Shown piece after piece: positions 49,754 to 58,728 of a DNA stretch of 64,000 nucleotides (position 1 is the stretch's first letter; each line of letters begins with the position of its first letter). Source of the stretch: Algoriphagus vanfongensis DSM 17529 (lineage in GTDB: Bacteria; Bacteroidota; Bacteroidia; Cytophagales; Cyclobacteriaceae); NCBI RefSeq assembly GCF_000429465.1, contig NZ_KE386906.1, forward strand, positions 248,001-312,000, read 5' to 3'. The notes under the pieces are model-generated. The model ran no database searches, was not told the origin of the DNA, and worked only from the letters and a program-made list of their open reading frames with translations. A program made the position numbers and the translations under genes.

Positions 49754-50377
49754 TTGAATCGAAAAAAAATTTACTTAGTTAGGCACGGTCAGACAGATTT
49801 CAATTTGAAGGGAGTCGTACAAGGCTCCGGTATCGATGCTCCGATTAATGATACGGGTAGGGCACAAGCCAAGTCATTTTTTGAGGCGTATCAGCAAGTG
49901 CCTTTTGATCAAATCTATCACACTGCTTTGATCCGCACAAGGCAGTCAATCGAGTCATTTATTGAAAAAGGAATCCCTACCGGAGTCCTTCCCGAACTGA
50001 ATGAAATATCCTGGGGTGACTATGAAGGCACTCCGATGACTCCGGAGGAGAGCCAGTACTATCAGCATATGCTTAGCCAGTGGCAGCAGGGTAATCTGGA
50101 TTATGCGATCGCTGGTGGTGAAAGCCCCAATCAAGTGGCCGTAAGAATGCGTCAAGGGATTAAGAAAATAATGGATGGACCGGGAGAGACAGTACTGGTA
50201 TGCATGCACGGCCGGGCTATGCGAATTTTTCTGAGCTTGATTTTTGGGTTTGATCTTTCAGAAATGGATCAGTTTGAGCATAGTAATTTATGCTTGTATC
50301 TGCTGGAGCAGCAGAGTGATGGATCATTTGTAATGCAAAAAGGAAACGACAGAGCACATCTTGCACCAGGGCTTTAA
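49754..50377 (+). CDS. histidine phosphatase family protein
   Basis: A 207-residue cytoplasmic phosphatase of the phosphoglycerate mutase-like group. The catalytic RHG motif is in YLVRHGQTDFNLKGVVQG (residues about 7-24), the second conserved Arg is in TALIRTRQSIE, and the second His is in LVCMHGRAMRI. Substrates could be sugar phosphates or a CobC-type alpha-ribazole phosphate, which cannot be told apart here. The start is TTG at 49754, the only codon that fits, as the RHG motif follows so soon. Confidence 0.88.
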   Translation: MNRKKIYLVRHGQTDFNLKGVVQGSGIDAPINDTGRAQAKSFFEAYQQVPFDQIYHTALIRTRQSIESFIEKGIPTGVLPELNEISWGDYEGTPMTPEESQYYQHMLSQWQQGNLDYAIAGGESPNQVAVRMRQGIKKIMDGPGETVLVCMHGRAMRIFLSLIFGFDLSEMDQFEHSNLCLYLLEQQSDGSFVMQKGNDRAHLAPGL

Positions 50378-50378
50378 C

Positions 50379-50780
50379 TCAGAGTCCTGCTCTCAGGTGT
50401 TTCTTTTTGTCCGACTGCTCTGCAAAAGCTTGGAGGTAATGCGCCAGGTTTTTTTCGCTTTCGGTCAGGTCAAATACGCGGAAAGCAATCTCTTGGAGCT
50501 TGACTCTTTTTTCTTCGCCTATTTCGATCACCAAATCGCCTACAAAGCACTCGTCAAAATCACCAGGTGGTAATTCGATCAGCAGAGCAAGCTCAGAATT
50601 GCCGGTATAGATTTTTGTGTCAAAAGCAGAAAATTGGGTTTCGATGCTTTTTAGATTCGTTTTGTGCTGCTTGAGTTCTTTGTTTTTGAAGAGGACCAAA
50701 AATGTTTTGGTTTCTACTTCATTGGCAGAAGCGGATAGCAGTAAAAGGAATGAAAACAGGGTGAATAAAGCTCTTCGCAT
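50379..50780 (-). CDS. exported hypothetical protein, DUF4174-like
   Basis: A 133-residue exported protein from the ATG at 50780; a TTG at 50789 is less likely. The signal peptide ends near SASA (about 18). The mature region has alternating strands and helices (TKTFLVLFKNKELKQHK, SELALLIELPPGDFDE, LVIEIGEEKRVKLQEIAF), a small alpha/beta fold possibly of the DUF4174 (thioredoxin-like) type. The function is unknown. It ends 2 nt from the convergent phosphatase gene. Confidence 0.65.
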   Translation of the reverse strand: MRRALFTLFSFLLLLSASANEVETKTFLVLFKNKELKQHKTNLKSIETQFSAFDTKIYTGNSELALLIELPPGDFDECFVGDLVIEIGEEKRVKLQEIAFRVFDLTESEKNLAHYLQAFAEQSDKKKHLRAGL

Positions 50781-50835
50781 AGCTACCAATATAAAAAATT
50801 AAATCACTGGAAAGCAAGGACTCCAAGCTAAAGAC

Positions 50836-50864
50836 ATAAAAAAACCCCGAATAAATCGGGGTTG
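50836..50864 (-). terminator. terminator of the nif3-zinc ribbon unit
   Basis: On the minus strand AACCCCGA pairs with TCGGGGTT (50856-50863 with 50843-50850), followed by a run of U down to 50838. It is 7 nt past the stop of the zinc-ribbon gene. Confidence 0.9.
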
Positions 50865-50869
50865 AAAAT

Positions 50870-51640
50870 TTATGATTTTGAAGCTCTCTTCCTTTTTGGA
50901 GTTGGTTCTTCGACGATTTCGTCTTCTACTCCGGCGAGGATTCTACCACAATGCTCACATACGATCAGTTTTTTCTTTTCGCGGATGTCAGCTTGTCTCT
51001 GAGGTGGTACGGTGTTGAAGCAACCTCCGCAAGCTCCTCTTTTGACCATGACCACAGCGAGACCGTTTTTGGCATTTGCTCTGATCTTGGTGTAGGACTT
51101 CAAGAGTCTTTCTTCTACTTTTTTGACGGCTTTGTCTCGATCGTTGTTCAGTTTGCTCTCTTCATTTTCACTTTCGGAAATGATAGTAGAAAGCTCTTCG
51201 TTTTTCAGATCCAGATCTTTTTGTCTATCCTTCATCACGTCGGTCAGCTCTTCAAGATCTTTCTTTTTCTGATCGATTTTGAAACCAGCTTCTCCGATTT
51301 TCTTTTTGGCTACCTGGATTTCCAGATCTTGCAGCTCCAGTTCTTTGGTGATGGCGTCGTACTCACGGTTGTTTCGTACGTTCATCTGCTGGTCCTGATA
51401 TTTTTTGATCAGTTTTTCAGATTCCTTGATGCTGTCTTTAAGAGCCTTGATTTCGTCTTCGAAAGACTGAATTTCAGAGTTGAATTTTTCGAGTCTTGTT
51501 TCGTAGCCGGCGATTTCATCCTCTAGATCCTGGACTTCTTCAGGAAGTGCTCCTCGGACTTTGATGATGGAATCTAATCTGGAATCTATAAGCTGAAGAT
51601 TGTGAATAGCTTCGAGTTTTTGTGCTACTGTACTTTCCAT
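50870..51640 (-). CDS. coiled-coil protein with C4-type zinc ribbon
   Basis: A 256-residue cytoplasmic protein. Residues about 5-180 form a long charged coiled coil (for example EVQDLEDEIAGYETRLEKF). The C-terminal part has two Cys pairs, CGGC (about 201-204) and CEHC (about 225-228), which make a zinc ribbon like that of the zf-RING_7/DUF164 family. Relatives such as HP0958 bind RNA or protein partners. A Lys/Arg-rich tail ends it. It follows nif3 by 3 nt, a pairing I recall as common in Bacteroidota. Confidence 0.9.
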   Translation of the reverse strand: MESTVAQKLEAIHNLQLIDSRLDSIIKVRGALPEEVQDLEDEIAGYETRLEKFNSEIQSFEDEIKALKDSIKESEKLIKKYQDQQMNVRNNREYDAITKELELQDLEIQVAKKKIGEAGFKIDQKKKDLEELTDVMKDRQKDLDLKNEELSTIISESENEESKLNNDRDKAVKKVEERLLKSYTKIRANAKNGLAVVMVKRGACGGCFNTVPPQRQADIREKKKLIVCEHCGRILAGVEDEIVEEPTPKRKRASKS

Positions 51641-51643
51641 GTA

Positions 51644-52744
51644 CTATCGGTAGGATGTGGGATTTGTAACTACTTTTGTCAAATAGAGTGCAATATTAGG
51701 AAAATTTTGTGACAATCGTTCTCCTAACAATTCTTTTGTGAAAATTTCACTTTCATAATGCCCTATGTCACAAAGTATCAACTGCCCGTCTGCATCGAAA
51801 AACTCGTGGTATTTCACGTCAGAGGTAATAAATACATCTGCTCCCGATCTTTTGGCATCATTCAAAAGAAAAATTCCAGCACCCCCACAAACCGCTACTT
51901 TTTGGATTGGTTTGCCCAAGAATGAAGTGGATTTGAAGGTTTTTAAATTCATTTTTTCTTTGAGGTAGGTGACAAAGTCCTCCTCGCTAAGTGCTTGGGG
52001 AAGTTCTCCAATCATACCTGCTCCGACTTCTTGGTTCGCATTCTCCAAGGACTGAAGATAGTAAGCTACCTCTTCGTATGGATGCGCTTTTTTCATGGCT
52101 TGGACCACCGCTCCACTCAAATGGGTAGGAAGAATTACTTCCACACGAATTTCAGATACGTACTCTGGTTGGCCTTTTTGGCCAAGATATGGCTTGGCAT
52201 TTTCCGAAGGAGTGAAGGTTCCCATTCCTTTGACTTGAAAAGAGCAATCCTTGTATTCTCCGATCTGACCTGCTCCTGCATGATGTACTGCGTCTATTAC
52301 TTCCTGTTTGTATTCTTCAGGCACGAAGAATACCAGCTTTTGAAGTAGTTGTTTTTTGGGTTGTAAGATGCGGGTAGAGGTCAGTTCCAGCCGGTCTGCG
52401 ATTCTTTTATTGACACCATGTGCGACATGGTCCAGATTGGTATGGATAGCATAAATAGCGATATCATGCTTGATGGCTTTGATGATCGTTCGCTCTACAT
52501 AGGATTTACCAGTCAGGCTTTTCAGTCCTTTGAATACGATAGGGTGATGCGCTACTATCAGGTTGGCTCCCAGCTGAATGGCCTCCTCTACGATGTCCTC
52601 CGTACAGTCCAAACTGCATACTATGCCTGTCAACTCATCTGCGCTATTTCCAGTGATCAGTCGGGCATTGTCATAGGATTCTTGATAGGCTGGAGGAGCC
52701 AACTGCTCTAAAAATGAAATTACTTCCCGAATCTTATATCCCAT
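51644..52744 (-). CDS. Nif3-like dinuclear metal centre protein
   Basis: A 366-residue cytoplasmic protein of the NIF3/YqfO family from the ATG at 52744 (MGYKIREVISFLEQLAP). Metal-binding residues are in VAHHPIVFKGL, IHTNLDHVAHGVN and the C-terminal DIGHYESEIF. The length shows it carries the inserted PII-like domain (about 125-230) found in the long YqfO form. It forms a toroidal hexamer; the activity is uncertain (GTP cyclohydrolase-like activity has been suggested). It is coupled to the zinc-ribbon gene and divergent from lpxK. Confidence 0.92.
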   Translation of the reverse strand: MGYKIREVISFLEQLAPPAYQESYDNARLITGNSADELTGIVCSLDCTEDIVEEAIQLGANLIVAHHPIVFKGLKSLTGKSYVERTIIKAIKHDIAIYAIHTNLDHVAHGVNKRIADRLELTSTRILQPKKQLLQKLVFFVPEEYKQEVIDAVHHAGAGQIGEYKDCSFQVKGMGTFTPSENAKPYLGQKGQPEYVSEIRVEVILPTHLSGAVVQAMKKAHPYEEVAYYLQSLENANQEVGAGMIGELPQALSEEDFVTYLKEKMNLKTFKSTSFLGKPIQKVAVCGGAGIFLLNDAKRSGADVFITSDVKYHEFFDADGQLILCDIGHYESEIFTKELLGERLSQNFPNIALYLTKVVTNPTSYR

Positions 52745-52764
52745 ATTTTTTTGGTTTATTTGGT

Positions 52765-52772
52765 CAAAAATA
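52765..52772 (-). promoter_or_regulatory. possible -7 element upstream of nif3
   Basis: TATTTTTG on the minus strand fits TAnnTTTG, 20 nt before the ATG at 52744. No clear partner -33 element is visible, so confidence is low. Confidence 0.3.
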
Positions 52773-52785
52773 CAAATTCTGAGGA

Positions 52786-53844
52786 ATGCATCCTTTGGCT
52801 TTTTTGCTCTTTCCATTTGCACTTTTGTTTGACGGAATCACCCGGTTGCGCAACTTTCTCTATGACCTGGGAATCTTCAAATCCTATAAGTCCCAGATTC
52901 CCAGTATTCTCGTGGGGAATCTAAGAGTAGGAGGTACAGGTAAAACTCCTATGGTGGAGTATCTTATTCGGATGCTGAAAGAAGAACAGGCAATTGCCAC
53001 ACTTTCCCGGGGATATGGGAGAAAAAGCAAAGGATTTATCCAAGCCAAGGAGGGAACAAATTCTCAGGAAATCGGAGACGAGCCATTTCAGATTTTTCAA
53101 AAGTTTCAAAATGAAATACGGGTGTTTGTGGGCGAGGATAGGAGCAAAGCATGCCAGCGGATCGAAAGGTCCAGCATCCAGCCGGATCTGTTGATTTTGG
53201 ATGATGCCTTTCAGCATCGTGCTTTTCAGGCTCATTTTTCCATCCTTTTGAGCACTTGGTCTCATCCTTTTTATGAAGATTACCTGCTACCGATGGGGAG
53301 GCTTAGAGAAAGTCGAGCTGGCGCAAAGCGCGCAGATGTGGTGATAGTGACCAAATGTCCTGCGGGATTAACTTCCTCAGAAAAAGAAGCTGCGATTCAC
53401 CATGTAAGGAAGTATTCTAGTAGACAAATGCCAGTGCTTTTTTCGACCATTGATTACGGACTTCCTCAAGCGATGGGGGAGGCTGTTCCTTTCAGTTCAA
53501 AAGTGATTTTATTTAGCGGGATAGCCAATTCTGAGGCGTTGAAGCACTATTGTGATAGAAATTTTGACGTGTTGGATTTTGTGGAGTTTGGTGATCATCA
53601 CGAGTATGATGAAGAAGATTTGGATAAACTCAGAAGGCTTGGAGCCAACTATTCCTCGGATGATTTCGTATTTCTCTGCACAGAAAAAGACGGAGTTAAA
53701 GTAAAAAACTTGCTTCCAAATGGTTTTTTGGGAGAAATTCCGATTTTTGTCCTGCCAATTCAGGTGATGTTTTCTACTGAAGATGAGCAAAAACTAAAAA
53801 AACTGATCCAACAAAAAGTCTTGGAAGACTCTGCAAGTGCGTAA
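52786..53844 (+). CDS. lpxK: tetraacyldisaccharide 4'-kinase
   Basis: A 352-residue inner-membrane-associated kinase. An N-terminal hydrophobic segment (LAFLLFPFALLFDGITRLRNFLYD) anchors it, the P-loop is GNLRVGGTGKTPMVEYL (about 44-60), and ILDDAFQHRAF (about 136-146) carries the DDxxQH motif of the family. LPMGRLRE and the downstream FSGIANSEAL also fit. It phosphorylates the lipid A disaccharide, which proves an LPS outer membrane. Its stop overlaps the start of the porin gene by 8 nt. Confidence 0.96.
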   Translation: MHPLAFLLFPFALLFDGITRLRNFLYDLGIFKSYKSQIPSILVGNLRVGGTGKTPMVEYLIRMLKEEQAIATLSRGYGRKSKGFIQAKEGTNSQEIGDEPFQIFQKFQNEIRVFVGEDRSKACQRIERSSIQPDLLILDDAFQHRAFQAHFSILLSTWSHPFYEDYLLPMGRLRESRAGAKRADVVIVTKCPAGLTSSEKEAAIHHVRKYSSRQMPVLFSTIDYGLPQAMGEAVPFSSKVILFSGIANSEALKHYCDRNFDVLDFVEFGDHHEYDEEDLDKLRRLGANYSSDDFVFLCTEKDGVKVKNLLPNGFLGEIPIFVLPIQVMFSTEDEQKLKKLIQQKVLEDSASA

Positions 53845-55780
53845 AATTCTAGTTGCTTTATTCTTTTTGATGATTTTGGTTTCGGGCAATAGCGCCTGGA
53901 GTCAGGTGACACGCACCCAAAATGGACGACAGGTCCAAGATCCCAATCAGCAGGTAAGGCCGGGAGAGCTGGAGGAAGAAGGGGAAGAAGGTCGGCGTAG
54001 AACTCTGTTGGATGACAGTACCAAGATGGTTTTTGGACCGAAAACAGCCCTGTTTTATTTCGAAAAAGACATCAAGCGGAATAGCTTGACGCTTTATCCG
54101 CAGGACACTTCTCTGACTAATTTTCACAATTATGATCCAGTGGCTAAAAGTGGCTGGAAATATCAGGATTTAGGGAATATTGGAAGTGCGGCTATTCCGG
54201 TTTACTACGAAATCCCCAAGCTAATCGGTACTACATCGGGCTTTCATGCGTATGATCTCTATTACACTGATCCTTCAGAAAACCGCTATTTTGACACCAA
54301 ATCACCCTTTACGGAGATGTCGGCGTTCTTTGGGGGAGGGCATAGGAATATGCTGGATATCAAGTTTGCCCGGAATATCAATTCCCGCTGGAATGTAGGC
54401 TTTGACTTTCATACCATCAAAGCGAGGAAGACACTCAACCCGAACGCACGGGATGATCAAATGGTCAACCAAACCAAATATTCCCTCCATACCAATTATA
54501 GATCTGAAAATGGGAGGTACTGGTTTTTGGGTAATTTCTCCCGAATGCGTCATATCGTCAATGAAATCGGGGGCATTATTCCACCTGAGGAAGATTCGAC
54601 TTCCGTCTATTTTACCTATGAGGACGCCAAAGTCTGGCTACGCTATTCCCAAGCGAGGGACTTGCGACAGGACTATCATTTTTATCATGAATACAAGGTT
54701 CGGGATGGACTCCAAGTGTACCATGTGTTCGATAGGAGAAAACAAGACTTGGTTTTCGACGCTGATCTGACTACCACAGACTCGCTTTACTATCCGTCTA
54801 CTCGGCTCAACCAACCTGATACCACGAGGAATTTCAATGATTTTGCTGAGTGGAGAAATGAAATGGGTTTCAAGGGTACTTTTGGTGGATTCTACTACAA
54901 TGCTTTTGTGCGGCTGAGAAACGGCCGGATGAAAAGCACTTTTTTTGAGTCCGACAATACTTTCGATGAAGTCTATATCGGGGGAGAGCTGATCGGTAAA
55001 CTATCAGAAAAATGGAGTCTAAGTGCTGATGGGGAATATCTAATTCCCGGCGCTTTTAGGCTGCACGGCTACCTCCAGTCTCCTTGGCTAGATGTAGAAT
55101 ATACCAAGGCGCTCTACAAACCGACCAGTTTACAGCAGGTCTACGCCGGTAATCATTATGCCTGGCAAAATAATTTTGACAACACAGGAGTAGATCAGGT
55201 CAAGGGGACGTTTAAGCTGGATTTTGGTAAAATCAGACTTCGGCCCAAACTGACCATCAACCGGGTCAATGGATATGTTTATTTCAACGAAGAAAGATTG
55301 CCAGAACAATCTAGCGGCGATGCATTTATCCTGATGCCAGGCCTGGAGGCTTCAATTCCTGTCGGGAAGAAATTCAAATGGGATACCGAGTTGATCTACA
55401 GCAATGTGTCAGGAACTGGCTCGGATGCTTTTCGGATTCCGGAATTTTACGCCAATACGCGATTTTACTTTGACAGTCCGGCGTTTAATGAGAATGTATT
55501 TGTCCAACTCGGAGTGGATCTACGGTACAAGTCGAGTTACTATGCAAATGCCTATTTTACAGCTACTCAGCAGTTCAATTTGCAAAACTCCTTTGATGTC
55601 TATGCTTATCCTGTAGCGGACATTTTCCTGAATTTCAGAATCAACCGAACTAGAGTTTTACTTAAGTACAATCATCTCAATGCCGGTATGATGGAGCAGG
55701 AAGGATACTTCGTGACGCCAGATTATACAGGATATAAGTCTTTCATCGATTTGGGGATCACTTGGTATTTATTTGACTGA
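53837..55780 (+). CDS. putative porin (Porin_10 type outer-membrane beta-barrel)
   Basis: A 647-residue exported protein starting with GTG at 53837. A signal peptide ends near SAWSQ (about 23), followed by a Glu/Arg-rich disordered stretch (residues about 25-55). The rest is a chain of aromatic-ended strands (YWFLGNFSRMRH, FYYNAFVRLRNGR, RVLLKYNHLNAGM), ending in a typical barrel terminus YKSFIDLGITWYLFD with an aromatic next to last. It matches the Bacteroidota putative porin family (Porin_10). The solute is unknown. It overlaps lpxK, and a MiaE-like gene follows after 2 nt. Confidence 0.82.
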   Translation: MRKILVALFFLMILVSGNSAWSQVTRTQNGRQVQDPNQQVRPGELEEEGEEGRRRTLLDDSTKMVFGPKTALFYFEKDIKRNSLTLYPQDTSLTNFHNYDPVAKSGWKYQDLGNIGSAAIPVYYEIPKLIGTTSGFHAYDLYYTDPSENRYFDTKSPFTEMSAFFGGGHRNMLDIKFARNINSRWNVGFDFHTIKARKTLNPNARDDQMVNQTKYSLHTNYRSENGRYWFLGNFSRMRHIVNEIGGIIPPEEDSTSVYFTYEDAKVWLRYSQARDLRQDYHFYHEYKVRDGLQVYHVFDRRKQDLVFDADLTTTDSLYYPSTRLNQPDTTRNFNDFAEWRNEMGFKGTFGGFYYNAFVRLRNGRMKSTFFESDNTFDEVYIGGELIGKLSEKWSLSADGEYLIPGAFRLHGYLQSPWLDVEYTKALYKPTSLQQVYAGNHYAWQNNFDNTGVDQVKGTFKLDFGKIRLRPKLTINRVNGYVYFNEERLPEQSSGDAFILMPGLEASIPVGKKFKWDTELIYSNVSGTGSDAFRIPEFYANTRFYFDSPAFNENVFVQLGVDLRYKSSYYANAYFTATQQFNLQNSFDVYAYPVADIFLNFRINRTRVLLKYNHLNAGMMEQEGYFVTPDYTGYKSFIDLGITWYLFD

Positions 55781-55782
55781 TC

Positions 55783-56394
55783 ATGAACTGGGAAGAAAGC
55801 ACAAAGCAAAAAATGCTGCATCTGAAATTGCCCACCGATCCGAGATGGGTAGGTATTGCGGAAATGCAGATCGAGGATGTTCTGACTGACCATGCTTATT
55901 GTGAGCAAAAAGCAGCTTCTTCCTGTATTTCTCTGATTGTGAGATTTAATGATCTGGACGAACTAGTCGATACGCTGACTCCCATAGTGGCCGAAGAGTG
56001 GGGACATTTTGAGCGGGTGATGGATCAGATCCGTAAAAGGGGCCTGAAGTTTGGGATGGCCAGAAAAGACGAATATGTGACCAAACTCAATGGTTTTGTC
56101 AAAAAGGGTGGTTCGAGAATGCAGCAATTGACCGAGCACCTTCTCCTCAATGCGCTGATAGAAGCTCGAAGCTGTGAGCGATTCAAGCTGCTGTCTACTC
56201 ATATTCAGGATGATGAATTGAAGAAGTTTTATTACGAATTGATGATTTCTGAGGCGGGGCATTATGTCACCTTTATTGAAATGGCCCGCAAATATCAGGA
56301 TCCTGACAAAGTCAATAAGCGCTGGCAGGAATGGCTTGATTTCGAAGCCTCCATTTTGAAAGAAATGGAAATCCGGGGAGATAGAATGCATTGA
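55783..56394 (+). CDS. miaE: tRNA-(ms2io6A) hydroxylase (MiaE-like)
   Basis: A 203-residue ferritin-like di-iron protein. Iron-binding carboxylates and His appear in DHAYCEQKAAS, EEWGHFERV, ARSCERFKLLS and SEAGHYVTF, in the order of the MiaE family. MiaE hydroxylates the isopentenyl group of the modified A37 in tRNA using oxygen. The family match is good, so an aerobic or facultative lifestyle is implied. It starts 2 nt after the porin stop. Confidence 0.92.
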   Translation: MNWEESTKQKMLHLKLPTDPRWVGIAEMQIEDVLTDHAYCEQKAASSCISLIVRFNDLDELVDTLTPIVAEEWGHFERVMDQIRKRGLKFGMARKDEYVTKLNGFVKKGGSRMQQLTEHLLLNALIEARSCERFKLLSTHIQDDELKKFYYELMISEAGHYVTFIEMARKYQDPDKVNKRWQEWLDFEASILKEMEIRGDRMH

Positions 56395-56513
56395 TAGGAA
56401 TGTCGTGAGGTCTGGATTTTTTCAAAATCCTATAGCCATATCAAGTGTATTTGTTTATTATTAGGCTTGTTTCTAGCCATTTTTCTTAAAATCTGTTCCA
56501 ATCCGAACACTCT

Positions 56514-57758
56514 ATGAATCTGATCGAAAATATAAGGGAAGCTTTGAAGTCTGTACAGGTGAATATCCTGAGGACGATCCTGACAGGTGCGATTATCGCT
56601 GTAGGTATTTCCTCTTTGGTGGGGATGCTGACTGCGATTGACGGGATCAAAAGCCAGATTGCAGAAAGCTTTTCAGGATTAGGTGCCAATTCCTTCGATG
56701 TGAGAAATAAGGGCTTTAGTGGTGGACGGGCTATCCAGGATGGCAAGCAGGAAAAAACTTACCCCAAACTCAAATTCAGGGAAGTTCAGGCTTTCAAACA
56801 AAAATATTCTTCGATTGGACTCTCTACAGTCTATGTGAGTGTTTCGGGTACAGCAGAAATTAAAAGAGGCTCCAAGACTACCAATCCCAATACCAGAATC
56901 AGGGGTGGAGATGAAAACTACCTTGCAATCAAAGCGATTCAATTGGAAAGTGGAAGGAATTTTTCCAATGTAGAGGTCCAGTATGGCAATAATGTCTGCA
57001 TCATCGGAAAAGAACTACAGGAGACACTTTTTGAACCTAATGAGGATCCTATTACTAAGAAAATCAGTTTTTTTGGTAGACCCTATACCATCGTGGGTGT
57101 GATGGAAAAACAAGGAGGAGTTGGGCAAGATCAAGGCGCCGATCGACAGATTTTGATCCCCGTAGAAAACGCTGCCAGGCTGGATGGGAGAGGGACGTTC
57201 AACTATAATGTCACCGCTTGGGCATCAGGTCCAGAGACAGTAGAATACGAGATGGGTCAGGCTACAGGAATGATGAGAGAAATCCGTCAAGATCGACTGA
57301 CGGAAGAGGATTCGTTTGATTTGACCAAAAGCCAATCTGTGGCAGAAAGTTTAGAAGAAGTGGCCAGCTATCTACGGATAGGTGGATTTGGGATCGGCTT
57401 TATCACGCTTTTGGGAGCATCCATAGGATTGATGAATATTATGCTTGTCTCTGTGACTGAGCGAACGCGCGAAATCGGAATCAGAAAAGCTCTGGGAGCC
57501 ACTCCACTTAGAATCCGCCAGCAGTTTTTGATAGAAGCCATCATGATTTGTGTTTTGGGAGGGATTTTCGGAGTGATTCTCGGAATTGCCATCGGGAACG
57601 TTATCGCCAATGCTATTGGCCCAGGAGGATTTTTGGTGCCTTGGTTGTGGATGATTGTTGCTTTTATGATTTGTGTGGTGGTAGGATTGCTTTCCGGTGT
57701 TGTTCCGGCATTCAAAGCAAGCAAGCTTGATCCGATCGAAGCATTGAGATACGAATAA
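56514..57758 (+). CDS. ABC transporter permease (MacB/FtsX type)
   Basis: A 414-residue inner-membrane protein. One N-terminal helix (about 20-42) precedes a large MacB periplasmic core domain (about 45-260), and three helices close the FtsX domain (about 290-410). Signature segments are TLLGASIGLMNIMLVSVTERTREIGIRKALGATPLRIRQQF-like spacing and the final GVVPAFKASKLDPIEALRYE. It probably moves lipoprotein, peptide or antimicrobial substrates through a mechanotransmission mechanism. No ATPase gene lies next to it. A 9-bp hairpin follows directly after the stop (57747-57769) without a T run. Confidence 0.9.
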   Translation: MNLIENIREALKSVQVNILRTILTGAIIAVGISSLVGMLTAIDGIKSQIAESFSGLGANSFDVRNKGFSGGRAIQDGKQEKTYPKLKFREVQAFKQKYSSIGLSTVYVSVSGTAEIKRGSKTTNPNTRIRGGDENYLAIKAIQLESGRNFSNVEVQYGNNVCIIGKELQETLFEPNEDPITKKISFFGRPYTIVGVMEKQGGVGQDQGADRQILIPVENAARLDGRGTFNYNVTAWASGPETVEYEMGQATGMMREIRQDRLTEEDSFDLTKSQSVAESLEEVASYLRIGGFGIGFITLLGASIGLMNIMLVSVTERTREIGIRKALGATPLRIRQQFLIEAIMICVLGGIFGVILGIAIGNVIANAIGPGGFLVPWLWMIVAFMICVVVGLLSGVVPAFKASKLDPIEALRYE

Positions 57759-57779
57759 GATATTCGTATTATTCCCTAT

Positions 57780-58616
57780 TCAAAAAATAGGTTTCACTGG
57801 CGTGATGCCTATTTTTTTTGCTTCCTGAGTGAATATTTCCAGTTCATTTACCAAAATGAAACCCATCCCTTGATTCCAAAGATCTTCTAATTCAGAAGGG
57901 TTTTTAGCATAGAAATAATTGATTATGATTCCCTTTTTTCGAAGGATTTCTATCGCTTTTTCTGGAATTTTCCCCTCGTTCGGTATTCGGAATTGGAGCC
58001 CATTGGCGCCTAAGTCTAGAGTAGATTCTGCATAGACAAGTGGCATATTCCTATACGAACCTTCTACATTGGAGACTAGGATATTTTGATCATAGGCTTT
58101 TGCTGCCCGGATAGCTTGCTCTTCTGCAGTCAATAGAACCTGATGCTCGCGATTTTGCTTCAAAATCTCTTTGGCTACGGCTACTGCCAAGGCCTCTCCG
58201 CCTTTCAAGTGACAGTTGATCCAGATGTTTTGAGGCATGAGTCGAAGCGTCTCTTCCAGGGTCGGGATTTGAGTGCCGATGTATTCAGAACCGAACCATG
58301 AGCCAGCATCCAAGGCTTTGAGCTCAGCTAGTGTGAGATCTTCGACTTTTCCTTTACCATTGGTCGTTCTGTCCACGGTATCGTCATGTATGATGACCAA
58401 AGCACTGTCTTTGGAAAACTGTACATCAAACTCAATCATTTGGACTCCTTTTTCGATCGAATACTCAAATGCCGGGAGGGTATTTTCTGGTCTATTATCC
58501 ATCCCGCCTCGATGCGCACAGAGTCCCTTCTCGGGAAGAGCGGGCTTTACTTGACAAATCCCTGAATAGAAAATACCGATTATAAAAAACGCGCTTAGCA
58601 AGATGATCTTTCTCAT
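57780..58616 (-). CDS. glycerophosphodiester phosphodiesterase, exported
   Basis: A 278-residue exported enzyme from the ATG at 58616. A signal peptide ends near GICQ (about 19). GDPD motifs are intact: CAHRGGMDNRPENTLPAF (the His-Arg pair and Glu-Asn-Thr), IEFDVQFSKD, VIIHDDTVDRTTNG (second His), and WINCHLKGG. It releases glycerol-3-phosphate and an alcohol from phospholipid head groups outside the inner membrane. It is convergent with the ABC permease (21 nt apart). Confidence 0.92.
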   Translation of the reverse strand: MRKIILLSAFFIIGIFYSGICQVKPALPEKGLCAHRGGMDNRPENTLPAFEYSIEKGVQMIEFDVQFSKDSALVIIHDDTVDRTTNGKGKVEDLTLAELKALDAGSWFGSEYIGTQIPTLEETLRLMPQNIWINCHLKGGEALAVAVAKEILKQNREHQVLLTAEEQAIRAAKAYDQNILVSNVEGSYRNMPLVYAESTLDLGANGLQFRIPNEGKIPEKAIEILRKKGIIINYFYAKNPSELEDLWNQGMGFILVNELEIFTQEAKKIGITPVKPIF

Positions 58617-58728
58617 AAAATTCACTGAAATTCAAACTAAACTTAGGTACTTAAAACTAACTTCACGATAAGAAAAAGTGAAGTTTTGATGATCTATCCT
58701 TGCTGATCAAGCAGATCGAAAGGAGAAA

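Noticed and set aside
57747..57769. Terminator after the ABC permease
   Set aside because: A 9-10 bp hairpin is present but not followed by a T run on either strand, so it is only mentioned with the gene.
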